A DNA stretch of 64,000 nucleotides. Source: Acidimicrobiia bacterium (GTDB taxonomy: Bacteria; Actinomycetota; Acidimicrobiia; Acidimicrobiales; Poriferisodalaceae). Of this stretch, positions 48,465 to 57,705 are shown piece after piece (positions within the stretch are counted from its first letter, which is position 1; the number at the start of each line of letters is the position of its first letter). A program made the position numbers and the translations under genes. The DNA is taken from assembly GCA_022822525.1 (NCBI GenBank), contig JAJEBN010000020.1:41798-105797 (forward strand), written 5' to 3'. Below the pieces are notes generated by a model. That model searched no databases, was not told the origin of the DNA, and saw only the letters and a list, made by a program, of their open reading frames with translations.

Positions 48465-49589
48465 ATGCACGCGCCCACCGATGCCGATCTTGCCGAATTC
48501 CGTGCCGAGGCATCGCAGTTCCTGAGCGATGCGGTTCGCGACGGCACGGCGTGTCCCGCGTTTGGCGCGATCCTGGTGCCTGCGCTGCATGATCAGGCCC
48601 GAGCCTGGCAGCGCCGCTGCTACGACCACGGCTGGGCCGGGCTGCATTGGCCGAGCGAATACGGCGGTCGCGGACTCTCCCGCGCGCATACCGGCGTGTG
48701 GATGGAGGAGTGCGAACGGGCAGGCGTTGCCCCCTACCTGAACCTGCAGGGGACCGTGCTGGCGGGCGAGGCCATCATGCGCAGCGGCACCGAGCGCCAG
48801 CGCGAGCAGTTCCTGCGCCCGATCCTGACCGGCGAGGAACTGTGGTGCCAGCTCTTCAGCGAGCCCGGCAACGGCTCGGACTTGGGCGGGCTCACCTCGG
48901 CTGCGGTTCCCGACGGCAGCCACTACGTGCTGAACGGCCAGAAGGTGTGGTCGTCGAATGCCCAGTTCGCCGAGTACGGCATCTTGATGGCCCGCACCGA
49001 ACCCGATGCGTCCAAGCACCGCGGCATCAGCTTCTTCCTGCTCGACATGACGCTGCCCGGCATCGAAGTGCGGCCCATCCGCCAGATGACCGGCGACAGC
49101 GAGTTCTGCGAGGTCTTCTTCGACGACGTCGCCATGGGGGCAGACTCGCTGCTCGGCGAGCGCGGCGGCGGGTGGGGCGTCGCCATGGCGGTGCTGGAAG
49201 ACGAGCGGGGCGGCGCCGGCTCGTCCGGGGTCATCAGCCTCCGCAAGCGCCTCACCAAGATGATCGAAGCGGCTGGCGATGCGGGGCCTCTGGGTCGGCA
49301 GTCGCTCGCCGATCTGCACGCCCGGGGCTACGCCCTGGCGGCGCTGATGGAGCTGCACGGCGCTGATCCGCGCATGGCGCCAGTGGCCAAGCTGGCGAAC
49401 AGCGAGCTCGGCTACGACGAAGTCGCCATCGGGGCCGGTCTGCGCGGCGCCGATGCCATGCTGGCTTCAGACGAGACCGAGGCATTCCTGTACGCGCCGG
49501 GCATGCGCATCGCCGGGGGCACCAGCGAGATCCAGCGCAACATCATCGGCGAGCGGGTGCTCGGCCTGCCTCGCGAGCCGTCGCCCTAA
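48465..49589 (+). CDS. Acyl-CoA dehydrogenase
   Basis: A 374-residue FAD enzyme that forms the alpha,beta double bond of an acyl-CoA. LHWPSEYGGRGLSRAH, LWCQLFSEPGNGSDLGGLTSAAV (FAD/substrate binding), VLNGQKVWSSNAQFAEYGIL and the C-terminal MRIAGGTSEIQRNIIGERVLGLP are standard. The start is the ATG at 48465 (MHAPTDADLAEF). It heads a same-strand run with a P450, an LLM flavoprotein and a hydrolase. The substrate is unknown. Confidence 0.92.
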   Translation: MHAPTDADLAEFRAEASQFLSDAVRDGTACPAFGAILVPALHDQARAWQRRCYDHGWAGLHWPSEYGGRGLSRAHTGVWMEECERAGVAPYLNLQGTVLAGEAIMRSGTERQREQFLRPILTGEELWCQLFSEPGNGSDLGGLTSAAVPDGSHYVLNGQKVWSSNAQFAEYGILMARTEPDASKHRGISFFLLDMTLPGIEVRPIRQMTGDSEFCEVFFDDVAMGADSLLGERGGGWGVAMAVLEDERGGAGSSGVISLRKRLTKMIEAAGDAGPLGRQSLADLHARGYALAALMELHGADPRMAPVAKLANSELGYDEVAIGAGLRGADAMLASDETEAFLYAPGMRIAGGTSEIQRNIIGERVLGLPREPSP

Positions 49590-49663
49590 AGTTGGCGGGC
49601 CGGTCGGCGTCACGCTGCCGGAACACAGCCCTGCGCAGAGCACAGAGTGGCGAGGGAGCCGAC

Positions 49664-50986
49664 ATGGCGGTTGCAACCGAGGCTGAGCGGGAGGAATGGC
49701 GGGCCGGCGGCGCGGTGAATCCCGATCGTGAACAAGCGCACTTCGGCGCGGGCGTGCCGCCCGCCGCCGATCTCGCCATCGATGAGATCAACCCGCTGAA
49801 CCCTCACTTGTTTCGCGAGGATCGCTGGCACGATCACTTCGCACGACTGCGCCGGGAGGATCCCGTCCACTTCAACGAGCTGGGTTCGGCAGGACGCTAC
49901 TGGTCGGTCACGAAATGGGCCGACGTCCGCGAGGTGGAGAGCGACGACGAGACGTTCTGCTCGGCTCACGGCATCACCGTCGGGCCGCCCACGGACACCG
50001 ATCTGCCTCCGACGACACCGCTGAACTCGTTCATCACCATGGACGCGCCCGAGCACCGCCCCCAGCGCCGCACTGTCCAGCCGATGATGGCCCCGACCAA
50101 CCTGCGCAACCTCGAGTCGCTCATCCGCGAACGCGCGACGAAGTTGCTCGACTCCCTGCCGGAGGGCGAGACGTTCGACTGGGTCGACACCGTGTCGGTC
50201 GAGCTGACCACGCTGATGCTGGCAACCCTGTTCGACTTCCCGCTGGAAGACCGCCGCAAGCTCACCCGCTGGTCCGATTTGGTCACCACCATCCCCGGTC
50301 CGGACGGGATCGTCGAGACCAGCGCCCAGCGGCGCGAGGAGTTCGCCGACTGCCTCCCGTACTTCGAGCGGCTCTGGGCGCAGCGGCGGACGAACCCCGG
50401 CAACGACATGATCTCGATGCTGGTCCACGGCGATGCCACCAGCCACCTTCCCGCCGCAGCCCACCTCGGCAATCTGATCCTGCTGATCGTGGGCGGCAAC
50501 GACACCACACGCAACACCATGTCGGGCAGCGTGTATGCGCTCAACAAGTACCCCGATCAGTACGACAAGCTCATCGCGAATCCCGATCTCATCGCCACCT
50601 TCGTCCCCGAGATCATCCGCTGGCAGACACCGCTGTCGTACATGCGGCGGACGGCCACGAAGGACTGCGAGGTCGGCGGCAAGCAGATCCGCAAGGACGA
50701 TCAGGTGCTGATGTGGTACGTGTCGGCCAATCGGGACGAGGACGTCTTCGGCGACAATGCCGACGACCTCGACATCGAGCGTCACAACGCCGCCAGTCAT
50801 CTCTCGTTCGGCTACGGCTTCCACTACTGCCTCGGCAGCCGGCTGGCCGAGCTGCAGCTGCGGGTGCTGTGGGAGGAAATCCTGCCGCGCTTCGAGCGCA
50901 TCGAAGTCCAAGCCGAGCCCGAGCGCTCGCTCTCGTCGTTCATTCACGGCTACACCCACCTCCCCGTGCGAGTCACCCGGCGGTAG
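49664..50986 (+). CDS. Cytochrome P450
   Basis: A 440-residue soluble P450 monooxygenase. The I-helix reads VGGNDTTRNTMSGS, the ExxR of the K-helix is EIIRW, and the heme loop FGYGFHYCLGSRLA contains the proximal Cys. HRPQRRTVQPMMAP fits the C-helix. ATG at 49664, with GAGGGAG about 8 bases upstream. The closest familiar groups (CYP125/124/142-like) act on steroids, terpenoids and fatty acids, so a lipid or isoprenoid substrate is plausible but unproven. No ferredoxin gene is adjacent. Confidence 0.94.
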   Translation: MAVATEAEREEWRAGGAVNPDREQAHFGAGVPPAADLAIDEINPLNPHLFREDRWHDHFARLRREDPVHFNELGSAGRYWSVTKWADVREVESDDETFCSAHGITVGPPTDTDLPPTTPLNSFITMDAPEHRPQRRTVQPMMAPTNLRNLESLIRERATKLLDSLPEGETFDWVDTVSVELTTLMLATLFDFPLEDRRKLTRWSDLVTTIPGPDGIVETSAQRREEFADCLPYFERLWAQRRTNPGNDMISMLVHGDATSHLPAAAHLGNLILLIVGGNDTTRNTMSGSVYALNKYPDQYDKLIANPDLIATFVPEIIRWQTPLSYMRRTATKDCEVGGKQIRKDDQVLMWYVSANRDEDVFGDNADDLDIERHNAASHLSFGYGFHYCLGSRLAELQLRVLWEEILPRFERIEVQAEPERSLSSFIHGYTHLPVRVTRR

Positions 50987-51033
50987 CCGCGAGAGTCGCT
51001 TCGCCCGAGCCCGATCCCTGAAGGAGCCCTCAC

Positions 51034-52317
51034 ATGACTGTGAAGTTCTGCTGGTTCAACCTGATGCCGTGGCCCGATCTGCCCGACGACTTCAAGACCG
51101 AGCATCGGTCGGTCTGGGTGGACATCGACGGCTCGCTGTTCGACCCCGAGCGCGCCAACGGCATCTACCACGAGTACATGGACCAGCTCGAGTTCGCCGA
51201 CGAGCTCGGCTACGACGGCATCGGCGTCAACGAGCATCACCAGAACGGCTACGGCATCATGCCGAGCCCCAACATCATCGCCGCGGGCCTGGCCCGGCGG
51301 ACCTCACAGGCGGCGATCTGCGTGATCGGCAACTCGATCGCCCTGTACAACCCGCCTCACCGGGTGGCTGAGGAGTTCGCCATGCTCGACTGCATCAGCG
51401 GCGGACGGCTGGTGGCGGGCTTCCCGGTGGGCACGCCGATGGACACCAACTTCACCTACGGGCAGATCCCTGCTCTCACCCGTGAGAAGTACTACGAGGC
51501 CCACGACTTGATCATGGAGGCGTGGACCAATCCCGACGTGTTCGCGTTCGACGGCAAGTACACCCAGCTGCGCTACGTGAACTGCTGGCCCAAGCCCATC
51601 CAGCAGCCCCATCCGCCCATCTACATCCCCGGCGGCGGGTCGATCGAGACGTGGGACTTCTGCTTGGAGAACAACTACAACTACTCCTACCTCAGCTTCA
51701 ACGGCTATCTGGCAGGCCAGACGCTGATGGACGGGTACTGGAACCGTGTCAGCGAGCTCGACAAGTCGATGTCGCCGGGCCGTGCGGGGTTCGCGCAGAT
51801 CATCTGCACCGCTGCCACCGACGCCGAGGCCGAGGAGCTCTACAGCGAGCACATGCTGTATTTCTTCAACCGCTGCCTGCACGTGTTCCCCGGCTTCGCC
51901 GACCCGCCGGGCTACCGGACGGTCAAGACCATCCAGGCGGGCAAGCTCGACCAGTTCCGCAAAGAGAACCAGGAGCTGTTCAAGCGGCTGACTTGGAAGG
52001 ACCTGGTGGAGGGCGGCTACGTCATTGCGGGCTCGCCCGACACCGTGCGCGAGCGCATGGAGGACATGATCAAGCGGCTGCGGGTCGGGACGGTGTTCTG
52101 CCTGCTGCACATGGGCAACATGCCCGACTGGAAAACCCGCTACTCGAGCCAGCTCTTCGCCGAGAAGGTGATGCCCGGCCTGCGCGGCATCTGGGGCGAC
52201 GAGTTCGCCGACGCGGACGACTGGTGGTGCAATCCGATGGATGACCGGGTGCGTCCCGAGAACACCATGGCCGACGCCCGCCGCTACCCCGAGGCGCCCC
52301 GGGGTCCGGTGGCATGA
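51034..52317 (+). CDS. LLM-class flavin-dependent oxidoreductase
   Basis: A 427-residue bacterial luciferase-like enzyme with a TIM barrel. The N-terminal MTVKFCWFNLMPWPDLPDDF, VNEHHQNGYGIMPSPNIIAAGLARRT and CVIGNSIALYNPPHRVAEEFAMLDCISGGRLVAGFPVG define the flavin and substrate site. The central GKYTQLRYVNCWPKPIQQPHPPIYIPGGG and a C-terminal insertion follow. Members use FMN or F420 for Baeyer-Villiger-like or hydroxylation steps; the cofactor is not determined here. ATG at 51034 with a good AAGGAG 8 bases upstream. The next gene overlaps it by 4 bases. Confidence 0.92.
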   Translation: MTVKFCWFNLMPWPDLPDDFKTEHRSVWVDIDGSLFDPERANGIYHEYMDQLEFADELGYDGIGVNEHHQNGYGIMPSPNIIAAGLARRTSQAAICVIGNSIALYNPPHRVAEEFAMLDCISGGRLVAGFPVGTPMDTNFTYGQIPALTREKYYEAHDLIMEAWTNPDVFAFDGKYTQLRYVNCWPKPIQQPHPPIYIPGGGSIETWDFCLENNYNYSYLSFNGYLAGQTLMDGYWNRVSELDKSMSPGRAGFAQIICTAATDAEAEELYSEHMLYFFNRCLHVFPGFADPPGYRTVKTIQAGKLDQFRKENQELFKRLTWKDLVEGGYVIAGSPDTVRERMEDMIKRLRVGTVFCLLHMGNMPDWKTRYSSQLFAEKVMPGLRGIWGDEFADADDWWCNPMDDRVRPENTMADARRYPEAPRGPVA

Positions 52318-53186
52318 CCGCCACCGATACGGCGCCTGCGCCGGCTTTCGAAGAGGTTGTCGTCACCACACGGCGGGGCGTGACAGCGCCGGTGCGGGTC
52401 TACGAGCCCGCCGGCGGGATCTCGGGCGACACGGCAACGGTGCTGGCGCTGCACGGCGCAGGGGGCTGGCTGGGCGACGAAGCAGTGCTCGCCGGCCTGG
52501 CCGCCGCCGGGCTGGGTGTGGTGGCACCGGTGTGGCCTGCCTGGAGCGAGCACACCGACGAAGATCGCCTGTCGGACATGCAGGATTTCGCGCTGCATGG
52601 TTGGGACGTTGCAACCGAGATGGGCCTGTTGGAGGGCGCGGGCAACGGCGCTGCGAGCGGCGGCCTGCACCTGATGGGCCACTCGATGGGCGGCATGATC
52701 GCTGCAGAGATGGCGGCGCTGGCGCCCCAGTCGGTGGCTCGCATGGCCCTGCTGTGCCCGGCAGGGATGTGGCTGGGCGATCACCCGATTCCCGACATCT
52801 TCGCGATGCTCCCCTACCAGCTCGCCGAGGTGCTCTTCGCCGATCCCGACGTGGGCGAGGAGGTGCTGACCGGCGGTGCCGACTTCTCCGACAACGAGAC
52901 GCTGACGCGGTTCATGGTGGCGCGGGCTCGCCAGCAAGGCATGGCAGGCAAGATCCTGTTCCCGATCCCCAACCGGCGCTTCTCCGAGCGGGCATACCGG
53001 GTAACCGTGCCCACGCTGCTGGTGTGGGGCCGTCAGGACCGGCTGATCCCTCCTGCCTATGCCGACGCCTGGCAGGCGGCCCTGCCCGACGCGACGGTCG
53101 AGCTGGTCGACGGCGCCGGCCACATGCTCCCCTACGAGCAGTCAGCAGCGGTCGTCGCCGCCGTCACCACCCATCTGCAGGGCTGA
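52314..53186 (+). CDS. Alpha/beta hydrolase
   Basis: A 290-residue alpha/beta hydrolase. TVLALHGAGGWLG holds the oxyanion, LMGHSMGGMIAAEMA the nucleophile Ser at about S124, LVWGRQDRLIP the Asp and VDGAGHMLPYEQ the His near residue 267. It overlaps the LLM gene by ATGA, so both are made together; it probably cleaves an ester or lactone formed by the oxygenases. Its 3' end overlaps the convergent esterase gene by 23 bases. Confidence 0.91.
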   Translation: MTATDTAPAPAFEEVVVTTRRGVTAPVRVYEPAGGISGDTATVLALHGAGGWLGDEAVLAGLAAAGLGVVAPVWPAWSEHTDEDRLSDMQDFALHGWDVATEMGLLEGAGNGAASGGLHLMGHSMGGMIAAEMAALAPQSVARMALLCPAGMWLGDHPIPDIFAMLPYQLAEVLFADPDVGEEVLTGGADFSDNETLTRFMVARARQQGMAGKILFPIPNRRFSERAYRVTVPTLLVWGRQDRLIPPAYADAWQAALPDATVELVDGAGHMLPYEQSAAVVAAVTTHLQG

Positions 53187-54087
53187 GCGGCGCTGCGAGG
53201 AATGCAGCGGCTTCGGCCAGCGCCTGGTCGGCCTCGGGCAGGTCGTGGTAGTGCCAGGTGTGCCACATGTGCTCCCAGAGTTCGAGAGTGACGTCGACGC
53301 CCGCGTGCGCAGCCCGGCGATGCAGCTCGACGGCTTGGGCCGCCAGCGGCTCATCCGCCGCTGCTTGGACAAGCACCGGTGGCAGACCGCCGAGTTCAGC
53401 TCGCAACGGAGACAGGCGGGAGTCGGCAGGGTCCGCTGCGCCCACGTAAGCACTGAGGAGCTCTTGTTCCTGCCTGTCGCCGGTGTGGGAACCGGCGTCG
53501 TCGAGACGGCGTGCCTGCAGGTGGTCCAGCAGCGGGCTGAACAGTGCGACCGCTGCGGGCCGCACGCCTTGAGCTGTCGCCATCACCGCAGCGCTGAGCG
53601 CGAGCGCGCCGCCGGCAGAGTCGCCGGCGAGCGCCACCGGTGTGTCTCCGGCGGCGAGCGAAAGGCAGACGGCCACGACATCGTCCAGCGCTGCAGGGAA
53701 CGGGCGCTCAGGCGGCTGGCGATAGTCCACTGAGACCACTCGCAGACCGCTAGCTGCGAGGCGCGCAGTGATCGGGATGGCAACAGCCGCGCTGCCCAGC
53801 ACGTAGCCGCCGCCGTGCGCATAGACGACGATCGGCGCGCCGGAGGGCGGGCCGGCAGCTCGACAGGCGATGCCGCCGATGACCTCTCGCCGGTGCGGCA
53901 CTGCTGGGTCGTCGTGTTCTCCCCACAGCGCATTGGTTTCGGCACGCCAGCGCGCTACCGCCGCATCATCGGAGAGGTCGGGCATCTGGATCGGCACCGA
54001 CGGCTTGCGCCGGGCCTGGTAGGAGATGGCCTCAGGTGACAGCCGGTGCCGGCGAAGGAACGGCGCAGCCTCCCGGTCGGGGCTCAC
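53164..54087 (-). CDS. Alpha/beta hydrolase, hormone-sensitive lipase group
   Basis: A 307-residue carboxylesterase. VVYAHGGGYVLGSAAV gives the HGGGY oxyanion motif of hormone-sensitive lipase-type esterases, ALAGDSAGGALAL the Ser nucleophile, and the C-terminal WEHMWHTWHYHDL the catalytic His region. GTG start at 54087. It starts 48 bases after the penicillin-acylase-like gene on the same strand, so the two may form an operon. Substrate unknown. Confidence 0.88.
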   Translation of the reverse strand: MSPDREAAPFLRRHRLSPEAISYQARRKPSVPIQMPDLSDDAAVARWRAETNALWGEHDDPAVPHRREVIGGIACRAAGPPSGAPIVVYAHGGGYVLGSAAVAIPITARLAASGLRVVSVDYRQPPERPFPAALDDVVAVCLSLAAGDTPVALAGDSAGGALALSAAVMATAQGVRPAAVALFSPLLDHLQARRLDDAGSHTGDRQEQELLSAYVGAADPADSRLSPLRAELGGLPPVLVQAAADEPLAAQAVELHRRAAHAGVDVTLELWEHMWHTWHYHDLPEADQALAEAAAFLAAPLSPADGW

Positions 54088-54135
54088 GACGATTCCGTCG
54101 CAGAGCGTGTGCAGCCGCGGTGCTGCGACAACGGG

Positions 54136-56532
54136 CTAGATCTCGTGTTCATGCTCCGTGGTCGAGGCCACTGCCTCGGGGCTGTAGGCCATCGGCAGGA
54201 GCTCGCAATTGAGCCAGGCTTGGCGCTGGTCGAGATCGTGGCCGCTGTTGCGCACGCCCGACACACCATGGGGGACCACCCAGCCGGAGTTGTCCCAGTC
54301 GCCGAGGTCGAATGCGTACCGGGCGACCGAGCCGTGGATGGCCCGCTCGCCCGTCTCGGGTGCGGTTCCGCCCTGGCGGACCGTGTCGCCGTCGCCGGCG
54401 CAGCCGTCAACCGGCGGGTGCAGGTCGCGTGCTGCGGGGAGCGCTGAAGCGAGAGGATGCGGCGAGGCCATGCGGTGCACTTTGCCCCACGTCCACGCCT
54501 GCGGGTCGTCGCCGAGCCGCTGGGTCAGCTCGGCGGCGGTCTCGTCGACGCAGGCGCTGGCGGCCATGCGCCGGCCGATGGGGTTGTCGAGCCCCGGAAC
54601 CACGTCGAGGTTGCGCTCGCAGAGCATGCGCGTGGCAGCTCCCGCCGCCATCCGACTGGCTTCTGCCGCAGGCGGCCATCCTGCAGCGCCGAGTTGGGCC
54701 CCGGCGATGCCGAGACGTTCGACGATGGCCTCGATGAGCCGCCGCTTGACGACTGCGTAGATCGTCGCCGGGGCCGAATCGGCGCTCATGCGCTGGTCCC
54801 ATGCAGCCAGCATGTCCAGCAGCGTGTGTGAGAGCTCGTGGCCGCACTCGACCGCGTACTCGCTGATGAGTCCGAGCACGCTGGGCGCCACGAGGGACGT
54901 CACATCGCCGTGGACCGCGCTCATGTCGGCCACCGTGGCACCCGTCATCGGCGTCAGCAGCTCGCAGATGCGGTCATGGCGGCTCGGGCCGGCGAAGTCC
55001 AGCGAAATGTACGGGCCGCCGTCGGCAGTGCGGTTGTTGGCCGTCACGAGGAAACCGCGTTCGGGGTCGGTCCATTCCGGCAGGTCCTCGAAGGGAACCG
55101 GCTCGAGGCCGTCCCAAGCGAATTCAGCGGTACCCGGCACCGGTGTCCAGCGGCTCGCCGGCGAGCGTTCGACCACACGCCCTCGAATTTTGAACGCAAT
55201 CGAGCCGGCCCGGTCGGCCGCCAGCAAGTTGTTGACCGGCAGCACCCACGGCCGGACCGCCTCGACCAGCTCCGCCGTCGATCCCGCGACCAGCATCGGC
55301 CACAGGGCATCGAGGGTCGTGTCGGAGCCAAACATGCCGGTCCACTGCATCGACAGCGCGACACCGTCGGCAGGATCGCCGAGCACCACCGGGCCCCTGG
55401 GCGTGGAGCCGCACTGCAACTCGACAGTCCCTTCGTCCCGAATGTCCAGCGTCTCGTATCGCCACTGCACCGGCGTCCCGTCGCTCAACCGAGCCTCGCC
55501 GTCGTGCAACCCGCCCGAACCAGCCGGTACCTGTCGGCCCGCTGCGCCAACGGCGCCGCTTGCTGCTGGTGAGCCTGCAGCGGTCGCGTCACCGTCGGGC
55601 ACTGCGAAGTGCTCGACGTACACGTCGGTGTCGTCGCACATGCCGTGCGTGATGCCCCAGGCCACCTCCGCGTTGTGGCCGAAGTGCGGGAAGCCGGGCA
55701 CGCCGGGAAAGCCCATCCCGATCGCATCGAACTCGTCGCAGCGCAGGTGGCACTGGTGGTACACGTTCGGGAACTCGATGCCGCGGTGCGGATCGCCGGC
55801 CAGCAGCGGCTTGCCGCTGGCCGTGCGCTCACCGCCGAGCGCCCACGAGTTGGACGCCCCGTCGGAGTCCATCGCCGCCGCCAGCGCCGCCATTTCGGCC
55901 GCACACGCGTCGAGCACGCTCGCCGCGCCGGCCAGCAGATCGGGGCGAGGCCCCTCGCCCGGCACCATCGCCGCGTCGGCCTCGACATCCCCGACGGTCG
56001 CCATGACTGCTTCAGGGCCAGCTTGGGCCATGATCCGCCCCCGCCACAGCTTGCGGGTGAGGGTTCCCATGAAGATGTGGCGCAGCTTGTAGACGGCCAC
56101 ACAGTGCCACGGCTCCCAGGGCTCGGGCGGGGCCGGGTGATGGTCGAATTCGGCGGGCAGCGCGTCCTCATGCGTGGCGAGCCAGCGGTTCACGCCCCGT
56201 GCATAGGCCTCGCACATCGCCTGTGTGCGCTCGTCGAGCGCCGCATAGTCGGCCTGGGAAATCGCCGCGAGCCCGAGCCGGCGGAAGAATGCGTCCTCCC
56301 GGGCACCGGCCATCCCGACGACCTCGGCCCAGCGGCCCAGTGCCCGGCGCCGGTCCCACTCCATCTGCCAGATCCGGTCGTCTGCCGCCACCCAGCCCTG
56401 CGCCGCGAACGCAGCCTCGGCCGACGGCGCCTCGACATGAGCGATGCCCCACCGATCGCGCCGGACCGTCACGCCCAGCGCGCCGGTTTCCTCGCCACCG
56501 CCGGATCCGTCACGTTCAGCCATGGCGGTCAC
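54136..56532 (-). CDS. Penicillin acylase family protein without signal peptide
   Basis: A 798-residue (795 from the ATG at 56523) Ntn-hydrolase of the penicillin amidase family. Family marks are VRRDRWGIAHVEAPSAEAAFAAQGWVAADDRIWQME at about 23-58, the cleavage and nucleophile region DGASNSWALGG with Ser at about S227, AGDPHRG, and the FPHFGHNAEVAWGITHGMCDDTDVYVE segment. Here Ala precedes the Ser instead of the usual Gly. It lacks the signal peptide of exported penicillin acylases, so it may act in the cytoplasm or be an amidase or AHL-acylase-like enzyme. Confidence 0.88.
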   Translation of the reverse strand: MTAMAERDGSGGGEETGALGVTVRRDRWGIAHVEAPSAEAAFAAQGWVAADDRIWQMEWDRRRALGRWAEVVGMAGAREDAFFRRLGLAAISQADYAALDERTQAMCEAYARGVNRWLATHEDALPAEFDHHPAPPEPWEPWHCVAVYKLRHIFMGTLTRKLWRGRIMAQAGPEAVMATVGDVEADAAMVPGEGPRPDLLAGAASVLDACAAEMAALAAAMDSDGASNSWALGGERTASGKPLLAGDPHRGIEFPNVYHQCHLRCDEFDAIGMGFPGVPGFPHFGHNAEVAWGITHGMCDDTDVYVEHFAVPDGDATAAGSPAASGAVGAAGRQVPAGSGGLHDGEARLSDGTPVQWRYETLDIRDEGTVELQCGSTPRGPVVLGDPADGVALSMQWTGMFGSDTTLDALWPMLVAGSTAELVEAVRPWVLPVNNLLAADRAGSIAFKIRGRVVERSPASRWTPVPGTAEFAWDGLEPVPFEDLPEWTDPERGFLVTANNRTADGGPYISLDFAGPSRHDRICELLTPMTGATVADMSAVHGDVTSLVAPSVLGLISEYAVECGHELSHTLLDMLAAWDQRMSADSAPATIYAVVKRRLIEAIVERLGIAGAQLGAAGWPPAAEASRMAAGAATRMLCERNLDVVPGLDNPIGRRMAASACVDETAAELTQRLGDDPQAWTWGKVHRMASPHPLASALPAARDLHPPVDGCAGDGDTVRQGGTAPETGERAIHGSVARYAFDLGDWDNSGWVVPHGVSGVRNSGHDLDQRQAWLNCELLPMAYSPEAVASTTEHEHEI

Positions 56533-56727
56533 GGTAGCGGCGCGCCTGTGAATCAGCGGAGAGATCGATGCGACCTCTCAGGCGTGGCTGCGACAGGCAT
56601 TCGGTCGCAGCACGATCCGGCTCAGTTTGAGCGACGCCGGACCCTGCCTGCGCATCTCGCCGAGCGGCACACGCGTCGTATCGCGCAGGCAAGCACCGTC
56701 GGGCTGGCCGGTCGGCGAAGCGTGAGG

Positions 56728-57648
56728 TCAGACCGCGGCGGCGAGGGCTCCTGAGAGCTCAGGATGGCTGAACTCGAACCCGTCCTCGGTGAGCGCGTCG
56801 GGCAGCACCCGAGTGGAGTCGAGCAGCAGGGACTGGCCCATCTCGCCCAGCGCTGCTCGAATCGCGAACTTCGGCGCCGGCATGAACGACGGGCGTCCTA
56901 GCGCTGCGCTCAGCGCTCGCTGGAAGTCACGCTGGCGGGCGGGGTTGGACGCCGTCAGGTTGAATGCCCCGCTGGCGTCGCTGTCGATGAGATGACGGAT
57001 AGCCCGTACCTCGTCGTCCAGGCTGATCCAGCTCCACCATTGACGGCCGCCTCCCAGCGGACCGCCGGCGCCGAGGCGGGTGATCTTCGTCATCCGCGAG
57101 ATGGCCTCGGCACCGGGTCCCACGACGAGACCGGTGCGGATGCGCACCAGTCGCACGCCGGCATCGGCAATCGGCACTGCGGCGCGCTCCCAGCGCATGC
57201 ACACGTCGGCCAGAAAGCCATCGCCCGGCAACGACCGCTCGGTCAGTTCCTCGTCGCCCCGGTTGCCGTAGAAGCCGATCGCCGAACCGCAGACGAACAC
57301 CGACGGCTTGGCCTCGAGCTCACCGATGACACCGGCAAGCAGACGGGTGGAATCGACGCGGCTCGACATGATCGCTGCCTTGCGCGCAGCGGTCCACCGC
57401 CCGCCGATGCTCTCCCCCGCCAGATGGACGATGGCGTCGAGCTCCTCGAGCGCAGATGCGTCGATCGTCCCCGCAGCCACGTCCCACGCGACCGTCGGTT
57501 GGCCAGCCCCGTTAGCGCTCGGTGCGCCATCCGAACCCGACCGTCGGGATATGCCGACGACCTCGTGGCCGTCAGCGCGCAGGCTTGCGGCGAGTGCGCC
57601 GCCGATCAGTCCTCGAATGCCCGTGACCGCGATTCGCAAGGTCTGCAT
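56728..57648 (-). CDS. TIGR01777-family NAD-dependent epimerase
   Basis: A 306-residue extended SDR protein of the YfcH/TIGR01777 family. The nucleotide motif is RIAVTGIRGLIGGAL (less typical than GxTGxIG). AIVHLAGESIGGRWTAARKAAIMSSRV, VFVCGSAIGFYGNRG, and the C-terminal FNLTASNPARQRDFQRALSAALGRPSFMPAPKFAIRAALGEMG are characteristic. The biochemical substrate is not known for the family. Start ATG at 57648 (MQTLRIAV), 57 bases from the divergent lipoprotein gene. Confidence 0.93.
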   Translation of the reverse strand: MQTLRIAVTGIRGLIGGALAASLRADGHEVVGISRRSGSDGAPSANGAGQPTVAWDVAAGTIDASALEELDAIVHLAGESIGGRWTAARKAAIMSSRVDSTRLLAGVIGELEAKPSVFVCGSAIGFYGNRGDEELTERSLPGDGFLADVCMRWERAAVPIADAGVRLVRIRTGLVVGPGAEAISRMTKITRLGAGGPLGGGRQWWSWISLDDEVRAIRHLIDSDASGAFNLTASNPARQRDFQRALSAALGRPSFMPAPKFAIRAALGEMGQSLLLDSTRVLPDALTEDGFEFSHPELSGALAAAV

Positions 57649-57705
57649 GACACCATGATGACCCAGCGGGCTGGCCCGACCGGCGCGGCAACTGAGGACA
57701 CCGAC

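Noticed and set aside
56524..56727. Possible small gene or RNA in the longest gap
   Set aside because: No start with a ribosome site and conserved-looking product, no convincing hairpin, and no tRNA-like fold could be seen.
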